Part shown: positions 25,877 to 34,789 of the stretch, in pieces
How positions within the stretch are numbered: position 1 is the first letter of the stretch
Layout of the letters: each line of letters starts with the position of its first letter
Assembly (NCBI RefSeq): GCF_900240265.1
Contig: NZ_LT964740.1
Span: forward strand, 1-64,000
Length of the DNA stretch: 64,000 nucleotides
Direction of reading: 5' to 3'
Source of the DNA: Galactobacillus timonensis
GTDB lineage: Bacteria; Bacillota_I; Bacilli_A; Erysipelotrichales; Erysipelotrichaceae
Position numbers and translations under genes: made by a program
Notes under the pieces: model-generated
Database searches by the model: none
Seen by the model: only the letters and a program-made list of their open reading frames with translations
Told to the model about the DNA's origin: nothing

Positions 25877-26606
25877 ACTTGATCACATTGAAAAAAGCTT
25901 CGGATCCAATCATGTCCTCAAGGGTGTCAGCTTCCATGTTGAGGAAGGCGAAGTCGTTACCCTGATCGGTAAATCCGGTTCAGGAAAGAGTACCCTTCTT
26001 CGCTGCATCAACCTGCTTGAAACACCGGACAGCGGAACGATCCGCGTCTTCGGAGAAGATGTGCTGAAAATCCATGACATCAATGCCTATCGGGCAAAGG
26101 TCGGGATGTGCTTTCAGTCCTTCAACCTCTTTTCGAACATGAACGTACTGGCTAACTGCATCGTTCCTCAGCAGAAAGTACTTGGCCGCTCCAAAAATGA
26201 AGCACTTGGCACGGCGCTGCAGCTGTTGGACAAGGTCGGCATGAAGTCCTTTGCGGATGCCGATGTCAGTACCCTCTCAGGCGGCCAGAAGCAGCGTGTT
26301 GCCATTGCCCGTGCACTGTGCATGAATCCAAGACTGATGCTGTTTGATGAGCCGACGTCGGCACTGGATCCGGAAATGGTGCAGGAAGTTCTGCAGGTAA
26401 TGAAGCAGCTGGCCGATGACGGTCTGACGATGATCATCGTGACGCATGAGATGAACTTTGCGCGCCATGTCAGTGACCGGATTGTCTTCATGGATCAGGG
26501 CGTCATTGAAGAAGAAGGCACACCGGAACAGATGTTCACCTCCCCTCGCTCGGAGCGTACCAAAGCGTTCCTGAAGGGCTATACCTATCAGATGGATGCG
26601 CAGTAA
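25863..26606 (+). CDS. Amino-acid ABC transporter ATP-binding protein
   Basis: 247 aa. Walker [11 protein letters not shown]-loop CFQSFNLF, signature [15 protein letters not shown], Walker [15 protein letters not shown] and H-loop VTHEM. It energises the lysine-regulated importer. GGAGG upstream fixes the start at 25863 inside the permease gene. Confidence 0.95.
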   Translation: MSLVELDHIEKSFGSNHVLKGVSFHVEEGEVVTLIGKSGSGKSTLLRCINLLETPDSGTIRVFGEDVLKIHDINAYRAKVGMCFQSFNLFSNMNVLANCIVPQQKVLGRSKNEALGTALQLLDKVGMKSFADADVSTLSGGQKQRVAIARALCMNPRLMLFDEPTSALDPEMVQEVLQVMKQLADDGLTMIIVTHEMNFARHVSDRIVFMDQGVIEEEGTPEQMFTSPRSERTKAFLKGYTYQMDAQ

Positions 26607-26654
26607 TCATCGTAGCCATTCGTAACAAACCAATACAGCTATATAAGAATCAAA

Positions 26655-26705
26655 ACAGCGTACGGATCTGCACAACTGCAGTCTGTACGCTGTCTTTGTT
26701 TTTCG
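26655..26705 (+). terminator. Terminator of the amino-acid transporter operon
   Basis: ACAGCGTACGGA (26655-26666) pairs with TCTGTACGCTGT (26682-26693), then CTTTGTTTTTC. Confidence 0.85.
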
Positions 26706-26707
26706 AT

Positions 26708-27112
26708 TCAATGTTGCTCGGAAGACTTCTCTGTGGAAGAGGTCTCCTTTTTTTCAAGATCATCTTTGGTCTTTAAGCCAAGAAAGGACTTGTCACGCAA
26801 TGCCACTTCCTGTGCCAGCTCGTTGATCCTGCTTTCCAGAGCGGAAATCTTCAGCGAAGAGAAGAAGAGCTTCAATAACAGCAGGAAGATGACGATCAGG
26901 TAAACCATATTGATGGAGGAGATGAAACCAAGTTTCCTTGACAGCGAATAGATGATTTCAGGCCAGACACTGATGATGATGAAGAAAATCGACAGCAGCA
27001 CCCAGGAGAATCCGTCAATCAGCCGCAGCTTTGCCTTGCGGATATTGCGGATAATGAACAGCAGCGTCAGCACGGACGCAAAAATCAGAAGAATACGAAG
27101 CGAATACGGCAT
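26708..27112 (-). CDS. DUF2304 membrane protein
   Basis: 134 aa with three hydrophobic helices (about 4-20, 35-52, 66-86), then a coiled-coil-like segment (SALESRINELAQEVALRD) and a charged tail. DUF2304 proteins are habitually encoded after GT2 dolichol-phosphate-mannose-synthase-like enzymes, as here. Its start overlaps the GT2 stop (TGATG). It probably anchors or assists that enzyme. Confidence 0.85.
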   Translation of the reverse strand: MPYSLRILLIFASVLTLLFIIRNIRKAKLRLIDGFSWVLLSIFFIIISVWPEIIYSLSRKLGFISSINMVYLIVIFLLLLKLFFSSLKISALESRINELAQEVALRDKSFLGLKTKDDLEKKETSSTEKSSEQH

Positions 27113-27807
27113 CAGAGTTCCTCCTTTTTACGCACCCACTGCATAAACAGAATGGATGAACAGATCCGGGTCATGTAGGCAACGATCGAAGAAAAATGGA
27201 AATAGCTCTCGCCTGCCTTACGCGGACGCATCTGAACCTGCACTTCTTCTACCTTTGCGCCGCACCGAATCAGGAAGGCAATTGTATCTGGTTCCGGTTC
27301 AAAGTTGATGTATTTAGCAAACCAGGCCAATAGCCGCCTACCATACAGACGGAAGCCTGAGGTAGAGTCACATATCTTCTTTCCCGTCGTAAGACGGATA
27401 AAGAAGCTGATCAGAGAATTGCCGGCCGAACGCATGCCTGGTCCCTTTTTATGTTCCAGATAACGTGAGCCAATGACAATATCGGCACCGGTTTTATTCA
27501 TCTGCTCCACCATGGCAGGAAGATAGCGTGGATCATGCTGACCGTCCGCATCAAACTGAACCGCACAGTCATAGCCATTACGGTAGGCAAACTTCATCCC
27601 GGTACGGAACGCGCCGGAAAGACCAAGGTTCAGAGGCAGCGAAATGAGATGAAACCCATGTTCCTTGCAGATGCGGGACGTACGATCCGAAGAGCCGTCA
27701 TTAATGACGACATAATCATACTGAGGACACACCTGTTGCAGCTCAGTAACCGTAGAAACAATATTGTCCTGCTCGTTATAGGCAGGAATAATGATGAGAA
27801 CTTTCAT
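27112..27807 (-). CDS. GT2 glycosyltransferase (polyprenyl-phosphate type)
   Basis: 231 aa, GT-A fold: MKVLIIIPAYNEQDN, VVINDGSSDRT, the metal-binding QFDADGQHDP and VIGSRY. It resembles DPM1-like enzymes that load a sugar onto a lipid carrier. The start at 27807 has AGGTAAGG upstream. It forms a unit with DUF2304, but no acceptor pathway genes lie beside it. Confidence 0.88.
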   Translation of the reverse strand: MKVLIIIPAYNEQDNIVSTVTELQQVCPQYDYVVINDGSSDRTSRICKEHGFHLISLPLNLGLSGAFRTGMKFAYRNGYDCAVQFDADGQHDPRYLPAMVEQMNKTGADIVIGSRYLEHKKGPGMRSAGNSLISFFIRLTTGKKICDSTSGFRLYGRRLLAWFAKYINFEPEPDTIAFLIRCGAKVEEVQVQMRPRKAGESYFHFSSIVAYMTRICSSILFMQWVRKKEEL

Positions 27808-27850
27808 AACCTTACCTATTTTACACATACGTAAGGAATAAATCAGCCAC

Positions 27851-27876
27851 AAAAAAGGTGCCGGCATGGGCACCCT
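27851..27876 (-). terminator. Terminator between the 56-aa gene and the GT2 gene
   Basis: Minus-strand GGTGCC-CATGCC-GGCACC followed by six T. Confidence 0.8.
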
Positions 27877-27900
27877 TCATTACCTCAATGGAAACACCGC

Positions 27901-28071
27901 TTATGCGGCTTCGCGCAAAGGCTCGTAGTGATTCATGATTCTGACATTGCCAGACTCTTCCTGGGCCTGCAGACGTGCGAAATCGTCTGCACTCATAAAT
28001 TCATGAACCACCGCCGAACCCTTGAGGTAATCGACCAGTACAATGGCCGTACGCTCAGAATTCTGATACAT
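27901..28071 (-). CDS. Small protein of unknown function (56 aa)
   Basis: A 56-aa soluble-looking protein (MYQNSERTAIVLVDYLKG at the start, acidic middle) with a good AAGGTGG ribosome site, its own promoter and a terminator, so it is very likely expressed. I do not recognise a family. It lies just downstream of the T7SS operon but is a separate transcription unit. Confidence 0.7.
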   Translation of the reverse strand: MYQNSERTAIVLVDYLKGSAVVHEFMSADDFARLQAQEESGNVRIMNHYEPLREAA

Positions 28072-28112
28072 GTGATCCACCTTTCTATCGTCACTCTTTC
28101 TGTGACAATTGT

Positions 28113-28140
28113 ATTCTAGCATATTAAGTATTCGATTCAA
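28113..28140 (-). promoter_or_regulatory. Promoter of the 56-aa gene
   Basis: TTGAAT, 16-nt spacer, TGC-extended TAGAAT on the minus strand. A GTCAC / GTGAC inverted repeat lies in the leader. Confidence 0.8.
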
Positions 28141-28190
28141 CGGTTTCATGTGAACAGTTGATGAAATTTAACAAGCTAACCGGTTTCAAT

Positions 28191-28403
28191 TCAATAGACA
28201 AGCAGCCGTGTACCTTCCACAAGATGCAGAAGACGGACCGGAAGTTCTGGATTCAGAAACATGTCCCGATCCAGGTCATAGACGGCGCACAACTGCTTTC
28301 CCAATAGATGAATGCTTTCGGATATCGTTGCCCTCTCATCCAGCCTGCATTCCAGCCAGCCTTCGTCCATTGGAAGAATCAGATGAACACGGACCATTGA
28401 CAA
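28191..28403 (-). CDS. YukD-like ubiquitin-fold protein of the T7SS
   Basis: A 70-aa protein, VRVHLILPMDEGWLECRLDER... with SIHLLGKQLCAVY and an ending LLHLVEGTRLLVY. Size, beta-grasp pattern and position fit YukD/EsaB, the small ubiquitin-like T7SS component. It starts at a TTG (28403) with GGAGG ten bases upstream, inside the 3' end of essC (overlap 68 bases). Last gene of the secretion operon. Confidence 0.7.
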   Translation of the reverse strand: MSMVRVHLILPMDEGWLECRLDERATISESIHLLGKQLCAVYDLDRDMFLNPELPVRLLHLVEGTRLLVY

Positions 28404-31400
28404 GACGGATCACCTCCTTTCGTGTCCCCTGAAACAGTATGCCCTCGTGTTTTGTGAGCGGATGGCCCCGGTGCATACGGAAAACAAACTGTTCCTGGAA
28501 ACCTTCGCCGACAAATAAAACAGGAATCGTTGACAATTGACGATCATTGCTTTTCTTCCGCTCATAGTCGAAGAAAGAAAGGAAACTGAAACAATCATTC
28601 TTAAGAATCGCTTTCAGGCTTTCCAGCTCCTCATCGTAGTAACCAAGTACGATCAGACTCTGTTCGCGGTTCCAGAACACTTTTTCCTGTGTTTTTAACG
28701 AGTAGCCAAGCAGAATCGAATCTCCGCTTTCTTCGCCGCAAATCACTTCCGGTATTTCTTCCAGAAGACACGTGCCCAGAGCGGCTTCTTCCATTGTCTC
28801 CAGCAGTACAAAGCGGCAGATCATGCCTGTTGTCCCGATCCGTACCAGGCCATCGGAATGCGCAGGCATACGATCCACAGCTCCCCCGATCATACGCATC
28901 GCCTGTTCACGATCATTGCGGCAGAACGAGATCCGCTCCAAAAGACGGGATGCGACCGCATGCGGAATGGCTTCGATCGTGTCTGTAAATACAATGGCCG
29001 CGGTATGATCCGACTCCTTCTGCAATAGATGCAGAAACAGTTCCCGGTTTGACTCATCCGCAAGAAAGGAACCGCCACAAATGACAATCAGCCAGAAAAA
29101 ACGGGAGCGCTCCGATTGAACGATATCCACCAGCCATTCCATACGATCCGTATCTTCACTGCCGAGAGTCAAAAAATCGTGGCCAAATACGGATTGGCAA
29201 TTCCTTTTATGATCTTCATCCCGAAACAGAACGATGACATCACTGGCTTCAGAATCTTTGCCAAGTACACTCAGCACAGTGTTCAGCACCTGTTTCCGGA
29301 TCGATGCGTCTAGACTCTGCACCAGTGTTCCTTCCTTTTTCAGGCAGTACCATGGAAGACGGCAGTGATCAATGTCATCCAGCATCCCGATTCCTAATGG
29401 CGGCCGCTCCGGAGCACACAGCGGAACGGATGCCGGCATCTTTTTCCATAGGGGCCGTGGATAATAGCTGCCATCTTCCTCAAGGATCGCTTCAAGTACT
29501 TTCTTTGCCTGAAGAGGAAGAGGTGTGTGCGGTTCACGGATGGATTTCTTGATGTTCATTTCTTCATCAAGAATCAGGACTTCCTTCGGAAGAGTTCCAT
29601 AAGGAGCACTGCTGTAGGCGGCTCTGCCTTTTTGAAGATGCTGATCGCAAAGAAAATAAAACTCACCCGGTCTCAGCAGATCTGCAGCGTCGGGATGCGA
29701 GAGCACCTCCAGACTGTCCGAGCGGCTTTGAACTTTGAGACAGATGCGGAAGCGGCAGTTGGACTGGATCTGCTCATCAATGATGCCTCCCGGTTTCTGG
29801 GTCGCCAGCAGTAAGTGGAGACCGAGCGACCGGCCCGTCCTGGCGAGTGACATCAGTTCATGCAGAAATTCCGGATGTTCCTTTTTGAGCTGAGCAAACT
29901 CATCCACAACAACAATAAGATACGGTAACGGCTCCATGCCGTATTCTTCTGCGATCTCGCGGTACATGCGCAGATGAAAGACCGGTTTCTGACTCAGGCG
30001 GCCAAGCTCCTGAAAACATTCCTCCCGATAGCGGCACTCCTGCGCAAGTCCTGCCAATGCCCTCTCCATTTCAGAGGTCTGCAGATTATCCAGCGCCGCC
30101 GCAATATGCGGGGCCCTCTGTTCACCCTTTTCCAGCATCTGCACCAGTCCGCCTCCCTTGAAGTCGATCAGCACAAACTGCAGATCCTTTGGCGAATGAG
30201 AAACCATCAGGGAAAGAATGATCGTCAGTAACAGTTCACTTTTTCCGGATCCTGTCATTCCTGCAATTAGACCGTGGGGCCCATGCCTGTCTTCACTGAG
30301 ATCCAGCACCATCGTTTCACCTTCATGGTTCCAGCCAATCGGTGCCGAAAGAAGAGATGCCCTCTTCCGTATCTCGTTCAGGTTCAGATCCGGATACAGA
30401 TCGAGAAACGATTCCCTAAGCACGTGCCGGTGTTCATGCAGATAGGGTTTCAGCCGCCGCATCCAGAGCCATGGATCCTGTGTCAGCTGATGGATCTCAA
30501 AGCGGCGCTGTCGGTCTGCTTCGATCAGAATGTACCCATCCGGATTCTTCTGAATCCGGAAAAAGGATGAGCAGGAATGGATGTCTTCCACCTTCAAAAC
30601 GCTGACATGGTCAGTATTGATATCGATGCCGAAATTTCTGGACTCGATCAAAAGAAAGTGTTTCTCGGGATGGGCCGCAATCCGGTCTCGAACACGCCGG
30701 GCAGCCGCGTCATTGACAGCGATCAAACGCATCCCGTCCAGCCGGCACTGCGGCGCTTCGAGCAGCCAGCAATGATCATTCAGCCAATCTTGGCTCACAA
30801 GCAAAGCAATGCCTGCGTCCGAAGGTGAAAAATACCAGCAGTACTGCAGCACAATGGTTTCAAGAAGTGCATCATCCTCTGGAATTGAGATGCCGGAATG
30901 ATCTTGAAGTGAAATCAATAGCGGCGTATCCCTGCGCTCGGCACAGTCCTCCTGCAGCGCCCTTGTTCGAAAGGCAAGCGAATCGCCATGGCGGAAGCGG
31001 AAGTGGTGCTGAAACTGAAGATCAAAGTATTCCGTGCCTCTTCCAATACATACAAACATCCAGTCACCATGATGGGACCCTTTCTGAAACGGCGGAAACG
31101 AAGAGCCGCTGCCGCTAAGAAACTGGGTCTCGGCAGATCTGGCATAGGCATCTTCAAAGTCGGTGATGTCTTTGCGAACGCTTGATAAATAGGCCGCATA
31201 CTGCTGGTAACGGTGATTCATCTGCTTTTTCATACGGCGCTTGTCATACACCCGCTGCAATGGATGCCACAGCAGCGTACTGACAAGCATCGTCAACGGC
31301 AGTATCAGAGATGGCATCACCTGGATCCACGCTCTTCCGCTGTCCACTGCCTGCTGAACCGTCAGAATGCCGGCCGCACACGAAGCCAATGCCATGGTCA

Positions 31401-32067
31401 GTGCCGGTCCCATCTGAAACGCCAGCGGACTCATCGCCGGATCATGGACCTCTAACGGCTCTTCCAAAGGCACAACCATCGTTCTTGAAAACGATGCCAT
31501 CCGTGCCTGCGGCACAGAAACAAGCGCCGCTATACCGGAATACTCTGCAGGATACGAAGGCAGTTCTCGCTTCAGGCGGCAATGAACGGCCGCTCCCTTT
31601 TTCAGAATCAGGAAATGATCCACAATACAAAAGCGGATGGCCGCAAACACGAACACATCGCGGCCCGAATACCGGCAGCTTTGATGGACGCGCTTTCCGT
31701 TTCTGCCAAGTATCGTTCCTTCCCGGAGGGAGATTTCATCCGCCTGAATCGAAATGCATGCCTGGGAAAGACGGCGGTCGATGATGTAAAGATCATCCTC
31801 AATCGAATTTCCAATTGTCATCACTGCCGGAAGATCAAACACCTCCACCGTATCAAAACCATCATCCATGCCGAATATCTGCAGCACGATCCGTTCCGTC
31901 AGCTGAACCGTCAGCCCTGGCGTTAACGGGACTTCTCTGTTTTGAAAGACAAGATCCGGCGGCTGCCCCTGCTTCAATGAAAAATGAATCCCTTCAAAGT
32001 CAAAGGAAGAACTGTGTCCGTCCTGAACCTGCAGAACATGTTCGCCGCCTGCCAGAACAAGAATCAT
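28336..32067 (-). CDS. essC: EssC-type T7SS ATPase with FHA-like N-terminus
   Basis: 1243 aa. Residues about 1-190 are a beta-rich, FHA-like region as in EssC. Two membrane helices follow (about 218-236 and 253-268). The FtsK/SpoIIIE domain D1 has Walker A GMTGSGKSELL (about 602) and Walker B LIVVVDEFAQL (about 721). Two further ATPase-like domains (after about 960 and 1130) lack good Walker A motifs, as often in D2/D3. It is the motor that exports WXG100 proteins. It is shorter than Staphylococcus EssC (about 1480 aa). The start at 32067 overlaps the lipoprotein stop (ATGA). Confidence 0.9.
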   Translation of the reverse strand: MILVLAGGEHVLQVQDGHSSSFDFEGIHFSLKQGQPPDLVFQNREVPLTPGLTVQLTERIVLQIFGMDDGFDTVEVFDLPAVMTIGNSIEDDLYIIDRRLSQACISIQADEISLREGTILGRNGKRVHQSCRYSGRDVFVFAAIRFCIVDHFLILKKGAAVHCRLKRELPSYPAEYSGIAALVSVPQARMASFSRTMVVPLEEPLEVHDPAMSPLAFQMGPALTMALASCAAGILTVQQAVDSGRAWIQVMPSLILPLTMLVSTLLWHPLQRVYDKRRMKKQMNHRYQQYAAYLSSVRKDITDFEDAYARSAETQFLSGSGSSFPPFQKGSHHGDWMFVCIGRGTEYFDLQFQHHFRFRHGDSLAFRTRALQEDCAERRDTPLLISLQDHSGISIPEDDALLETIVLQYCWYFSPSDAGIALLVSQDWLNDHCWLLEAPQCRLDGMRLIAVNDAAARRVRDRIAAHPEKHFLLIESRNFGIDINTDHVSVLKVEDIHSCSSFFRIQKNPDGYILIEADRQRRFEIHQLTQDPWLWMRRLKPYLHEHRHVLRESFLDLYPDLNLNEIRKRASLLSAPIGWNHEGETMVLDLSEDRHGPHGLIAGMTGSGKSELLLTIILSLMVSHSPKDLQFVLIDFKGGGLVQMLEKGEQRAPHIAAALDNLQTSEMERALAGLAQECRYREECFQELGRLSQKPVFHLRMYREIAEEYGMEPLPYLIVVVDEFAQLKKEHPEFLHELMSLARTGRSLGLHLLLATQKPGGIIDEQIQSNCRFRICLKVQSRSDSLEVLSHPDAADLLRPGEFYFLCDQHLQKGRAAYSSAPYGTLPKEVLILDEEMNIKKSIREPHTPLPLQAKKVLEAILEEDGSYYPRPLWKKMPASVPLCAPERPPLGIGMLDDIDHCRLPWYCLKKEGTLVQSLDASIRKQVLNTVLSVLGKDSEASDVIVLFRDEDHKRNCQSVFGHDFLTLGSEDTDRMEWLVDIVQSERSRFFWLIVICGGSFLADESNRELFLHLLQKESDHTAAIVFTDTIEAIPHAVASRLLERISFCRNDREQAMRMIGGAVDRMPAHSDGLVRIGTTGMICRFVLLETMEEAALGTCLLEEIPEVICGEESGDSILLGYSLKTQEKVFWNREQSLIVLGYYDEELESLKAILKNDCFSFLSFFDYERKKSNDRQLSTIPVLFVGEGFQEQFVFRMHRGHPLTKHEGILFQGTRKEVIRLVNGPCSSDSSNGRRLAGMQAG

Positions 32068-34067
32068 GTACCACGCACAATCACGGAACAAACAGCCCGA
32101 TACCGGCCATCCGCCGTTTCAAGACTCACGATGGCACTTCCCTCTGCAACTCCGGTCACTTCTCCGCCGGCCGATACGCGAACAGATGGCTGCGAAGAGC
32201 GGAAGCGCAGCTGATCAAGGCCTGTTCCCTCCGGCAGTGATACGATCGGCAGTTTCTTTGACTCACCGTTTCTCAGAAACAGAACATACTGTTCCAGCTG
32301 GATTGCACCATCATCGACCGCTTCGCGGTGGATGCCAGTGTCTCTTTCACCGCGTGTACACTTTGTCACCAGCATTCCGCTTTCCAGATGCCCCGTCAGA
32401 GCGTCGATTGTAATCTTTCCTTTCCCGCCCAACAGATCAAACGTTTTGGAAAAACCGAATTTTCCGGCGAGGGTGGAAGAAGAATTGATCACGGTCTTCA
32501 GAATTGTTTCTGCCGTAAGATCGGCACAGATCAGCTGACGCTCATTTTCTTCAAACAGTTCGCTGGAAACCGGCAGTGCCTGCGCCGAATGCCTTTGATT
32601 GGAATCATAGAGATGCAGCGTCGTTTTGCACTGGGTTTTGATGCCCGTATGCAGGGCAACATCTGCAAGTCTCTTTTTTCCCATGGCAAGAGCCGCATTC
32701 ACCCCTCCGCTCAGCCAGGCATTTGCCCGTGCCTGCGCCTGAACCGTGCCTTCCGTACTGTTCAAAGAGCGCATCGATCCGTTGCGCACTTCAAAGCCAA
32801 GCGCATGATTCTGCGTCAGCACCAGTTCCGCCCGCCCATCCGCTCCCAGCTGCAGCTCCAGCCGCAGAACAAGATTCAGCCCCGGAATCTCAGGCAGAGG
32901 GATGCGCAGCGTCGCCAGCGGGATGGTCGTTTCCATGGCACTCTTCTTTTCGCTTAAAAACGAGCGGAGGTTTTCAGGCAGCTGCGAAAAGTCGCCGTAG
33001 CGCTTCACGGATGCCTTTGCCCCGACGCTTTCCGTCGTTGTAAAGCTGATCTTCATACAACTGTCATCGAGCTTTCCGCCCTTCATTTTCCAGCGGATCA
33101 CGGGCCGGATATGATGAAGGCTGAACGCTGCAAACGTTCGGCCTCCCTTGTCATATTCCTTGTAAATCTCCGCCCGTACACCGGAGCTTTGAATGCTGGT
33201 GCGTACCTTCCAGTCCTCATAGGAAAAGGTATTGACCAGCGGGGTGAAGCCCCCTGGAACAAAACTCTGCTCCAGGGGTTCCACCTGCGCATTGCTGAGA
33301 TCCAGCTCACCGGCATATTCGTAGTCGATATCGCCAAACACCTCATCTTCATCCAGCGCCCTGGCCTGCTGACCGTTTTCAATCCGGTAAAACGTATCAT
33401 CCGGATAGGAATAGATCGTATCTCCCTCTTCATAGATCCGCTGATCCTGATAACTTCCATCTTCCTGAATCCGAAAGTCCTCACTGTAGAGAGGCTCTTC
33501 GCCATTGATCCATTCCACTTCGGCAGTGGTTTCCTCAGGTACCCAGGCATCCATCCAGGAAACAACCTGCTTTAATGCCGCCATGGCCTGCGCCGTGTCC
33601 ATCGCTTCTTTCGGGTGAAAGCGGCTCTGTTCATCAAGATCAAGGAGTCCGATACGGACCGCATACTTCACTTCCTTTGGAAACAGGGAACGGGAAAGAT
33701 CAACAATCGAAGAATCCGCAACATCCGGCAGATCCGCCTCCTTCAACCGGCTCAGGGTATAGGCGGCCCATTCCCTTGTCAGGATCTGATCGGGATCAAA
33801 GCCATCCGAAGGATCAAGGATACCCCAGTCCACAGCACTCTGCACCGCGGCATAACACGGCTGATCACCAGTGATGGAAAGGTAGTAGGGCGCCGTTTGA
33901 TCGCTCTCTGCCAGACCGGCTTCTTCATAGATGTGCTGAATCCAGTCGCCAAGCTTCATCGTATTTTCAGCAGCACTCTGCTTTGGAGTGCATCCGCTGA
34001 GTACAATGACCGCCGCCAGAAGAAAGGCAAAGATCAGCCGGTAGTCAGGCCTGAATTCCTGCCGCAT
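32064..34067 (-). CDS. T7SS-operon lipoprotein with SLH-like and BIG2-like domains
   Basis: About 667 aa. The signal peptide ends in a lipobox (IVLSGC). Two SLH-like repeats follow, roughly residues 65-115 and 130-175 (CYAAVQSAVDWGILDPSDG and YAVRIGLLDLDEQSRF). After an acidic region and a long beta-rich middle, the end resembles a BIG2 immunoglobulin-like fold (SSQPSVRVSAGGEVTGVAEG). It should be anchored outside the membrane and could contact the wall. The start at 34067 overlaps the second WXG100 gene by 23 bases and lacks a ribosome site, so coupling is likely. It occupies the place where EsaA/EssA/EssB would be expected. I know of no characterised homologue. Confidence 0.75.
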   Translation of the reverse strand: MRQEFRPDYRLIFAFLLAAVIVLSGCTPKQSAAENTMKLGDWIQHIYEEAGLAESDQTAPYYLSITGDQPCYAAVQSAVDWGILDPSDGFDPDQILTREWAAYTLSRLKEADLPDVADSSIVDLSRSLFPKEVKYAVRIGLLDLDEQSRFHPKEAMDTAQAMAALKQVVSWMDAWVPEETTAEVEWINGEEPLYSEDFRIQEDGSYQDQRIYEEGDTIYSYPDDTFYRIENGQQARALDEDEVFGDIDYEYAGELDLSNAQVEPLEQSFVPGGFTPLVNTFSYEDWKVRTSIQSSGVRAEIYKEYDKGGRTFAAFSLHHIRPVIRWKMKGGKLDDSCMKISFTTTESVGAKASVKRYGDFSQLPENLRSFLSEKKSAMETTIPLATLRIPLPEIPGLNLVLRLELQLGADGRAELVLTQNHALGFEVRNGSMRSLNSTEGTVQAQARANAWLSGGVNAALAMGKKRLADVALHTGIKTQCKTTLHLYDSNQRHSAQALPVSSELFEENERQLICADLTAETILKTVINSSSTLAGKFGFSKTFDLLGGKGKITIDALTGHLESGMLVTKCTRGERDTGIHREAVDDGAIQLEQYVLFLRNGESKKLPIVSLPEGTGLDQLRFRSSQPSVRVSAGGEVTGVAEGSAIVSLETADGRYRAVCSVIVRGT

Positions 34068-34344
34068 TGGAAATGATCGTTGACTCAAGCGAGTCGTAGC
34101 TTTCTACCGTACGTTCGAGAAACTGAGCATAGGATTCCATCATCTGCCGCTGATTTTCAAAGCGGCCGGCGAAGGTCTGGAAACGGGTACGGATCGCTTC
34201 TCCACCTTCCGAAATCCAGCTGCCCGAAGTAGCCGACACTTCTCTGCGCATCCGCTCCAGCGCATCGGCCATCACCTGGGAACAGGAGCGAATCTCACTG
34301 GCGCACTGGGAAACCTGAGACAGCGATATCTTCAGTCCTTCCAT
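34045..34344 (-). CDS. WXG100-like protein (second of pair)
   Basis: 99 aa, helical hairpin size. The turn reads GSWISEGGEA with W43, so the glycine of WXG is serine. The helices are amphipathic and rich in Ser, Glu and Arg. WXG100 proteins are secreted as dimers through T7SS. Its ATG overlaps the stop of the first WXG100 gene (TGATG), pointing to 1:1 synthesis and probably a heterodimer. Confidence 0.85.
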   Translation of the reverse strand: MEGLKISLSQVSQCASEIRSCSQVMADALERMRREVSATSGSWISEGGEAIRTRFQTFAGRFENQRQMMESYAQFLERTVESYDSLESTIISNAAGIQA

Positions 34345-34646
34345 CACACACCTCCCAGCGTACCGGCTCTTGCCGCGAGATCTTCCTGCATCGCCCGATA
34401 GGAAGCTGCACTTGTACGCAGAAAATCGGCGTATTGCGCACACAGCGCCGCCATCTGACGGAAGTCTGTCTCAAACTGCGCGATCCGGCCGCTGAAGGCA
34501 AGATTGTCCTTCCCCTGCCAGCCGGCCTTCATCGCATCAACACTCTGGTAAAGACGGGAAACTGCCTGCAGATAGGTGTCATGAGCCTCGTTGATTCTTG
34601 TTGCAGCCGCTTCCAGCTGCTGGCAGGAAACCTGAATTGAACGCAT
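34344..34646 (-). CDS. WXG100-like protein (first of pair)
   Basis: 100 aa with the WXG turn AGWQGKDN at W43, helices either side, and no signal peptide. The start at 34646 follows GGAGG; it opens the secretion operon. No C-terminal YxxxD/E export signal is obvious; the end is SYRAMQEDLAARAGTLGGV. Confidence 0.88.
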   Translation of the reverse strand: MRSIQVSCQQLEAAATRINEAHDTYLQAVSRLYQSVDAMKAGWQGKDNLAFSGRIAQFETDFRQMAALCAQYADFLRTSAASYRAMQEDLAARAGTLGGV

Positions 34647-34740
34647 ATTCTTACGTCCTCCTTTCACCTTTCTTTAGACAGTGAAAACGGATATTCCCGA
34701 AGGCAGGTATAACATTTTTGTTGCTGTTGGTAACACACTA

Positions 34741-34769
34741 TTTTAATTGTTCCAATGTCATGCCATAAT
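34741..34769 (+). promoter_or_regulatory. Probable extended -10 promoter of the HTH-dehydrogenase gene
   Basis: TGCCATAAT (TG-extended) with TTTTAA 17 nt upstream of the hexamer. The short inverted repeat ATTG-ttc-CAAT (34746-34756) lies between. The intergenic region (34647-34789) must also hold the T7SS promoter on the other strand, for which I see only TATACC-like boxes. Confidence 0.5.
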
Positions 34770-34789
34770 GATGTTGCTCAGGAGAACAT

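Noticed and set aside
28191..28403. Treating the YukD-like frame as a shadow because it overlaps essC by 68 bases
   Set aside because: It has a ribosome site and TTG start, continues 145 bases past the essC stop, and matches YukD size and position.
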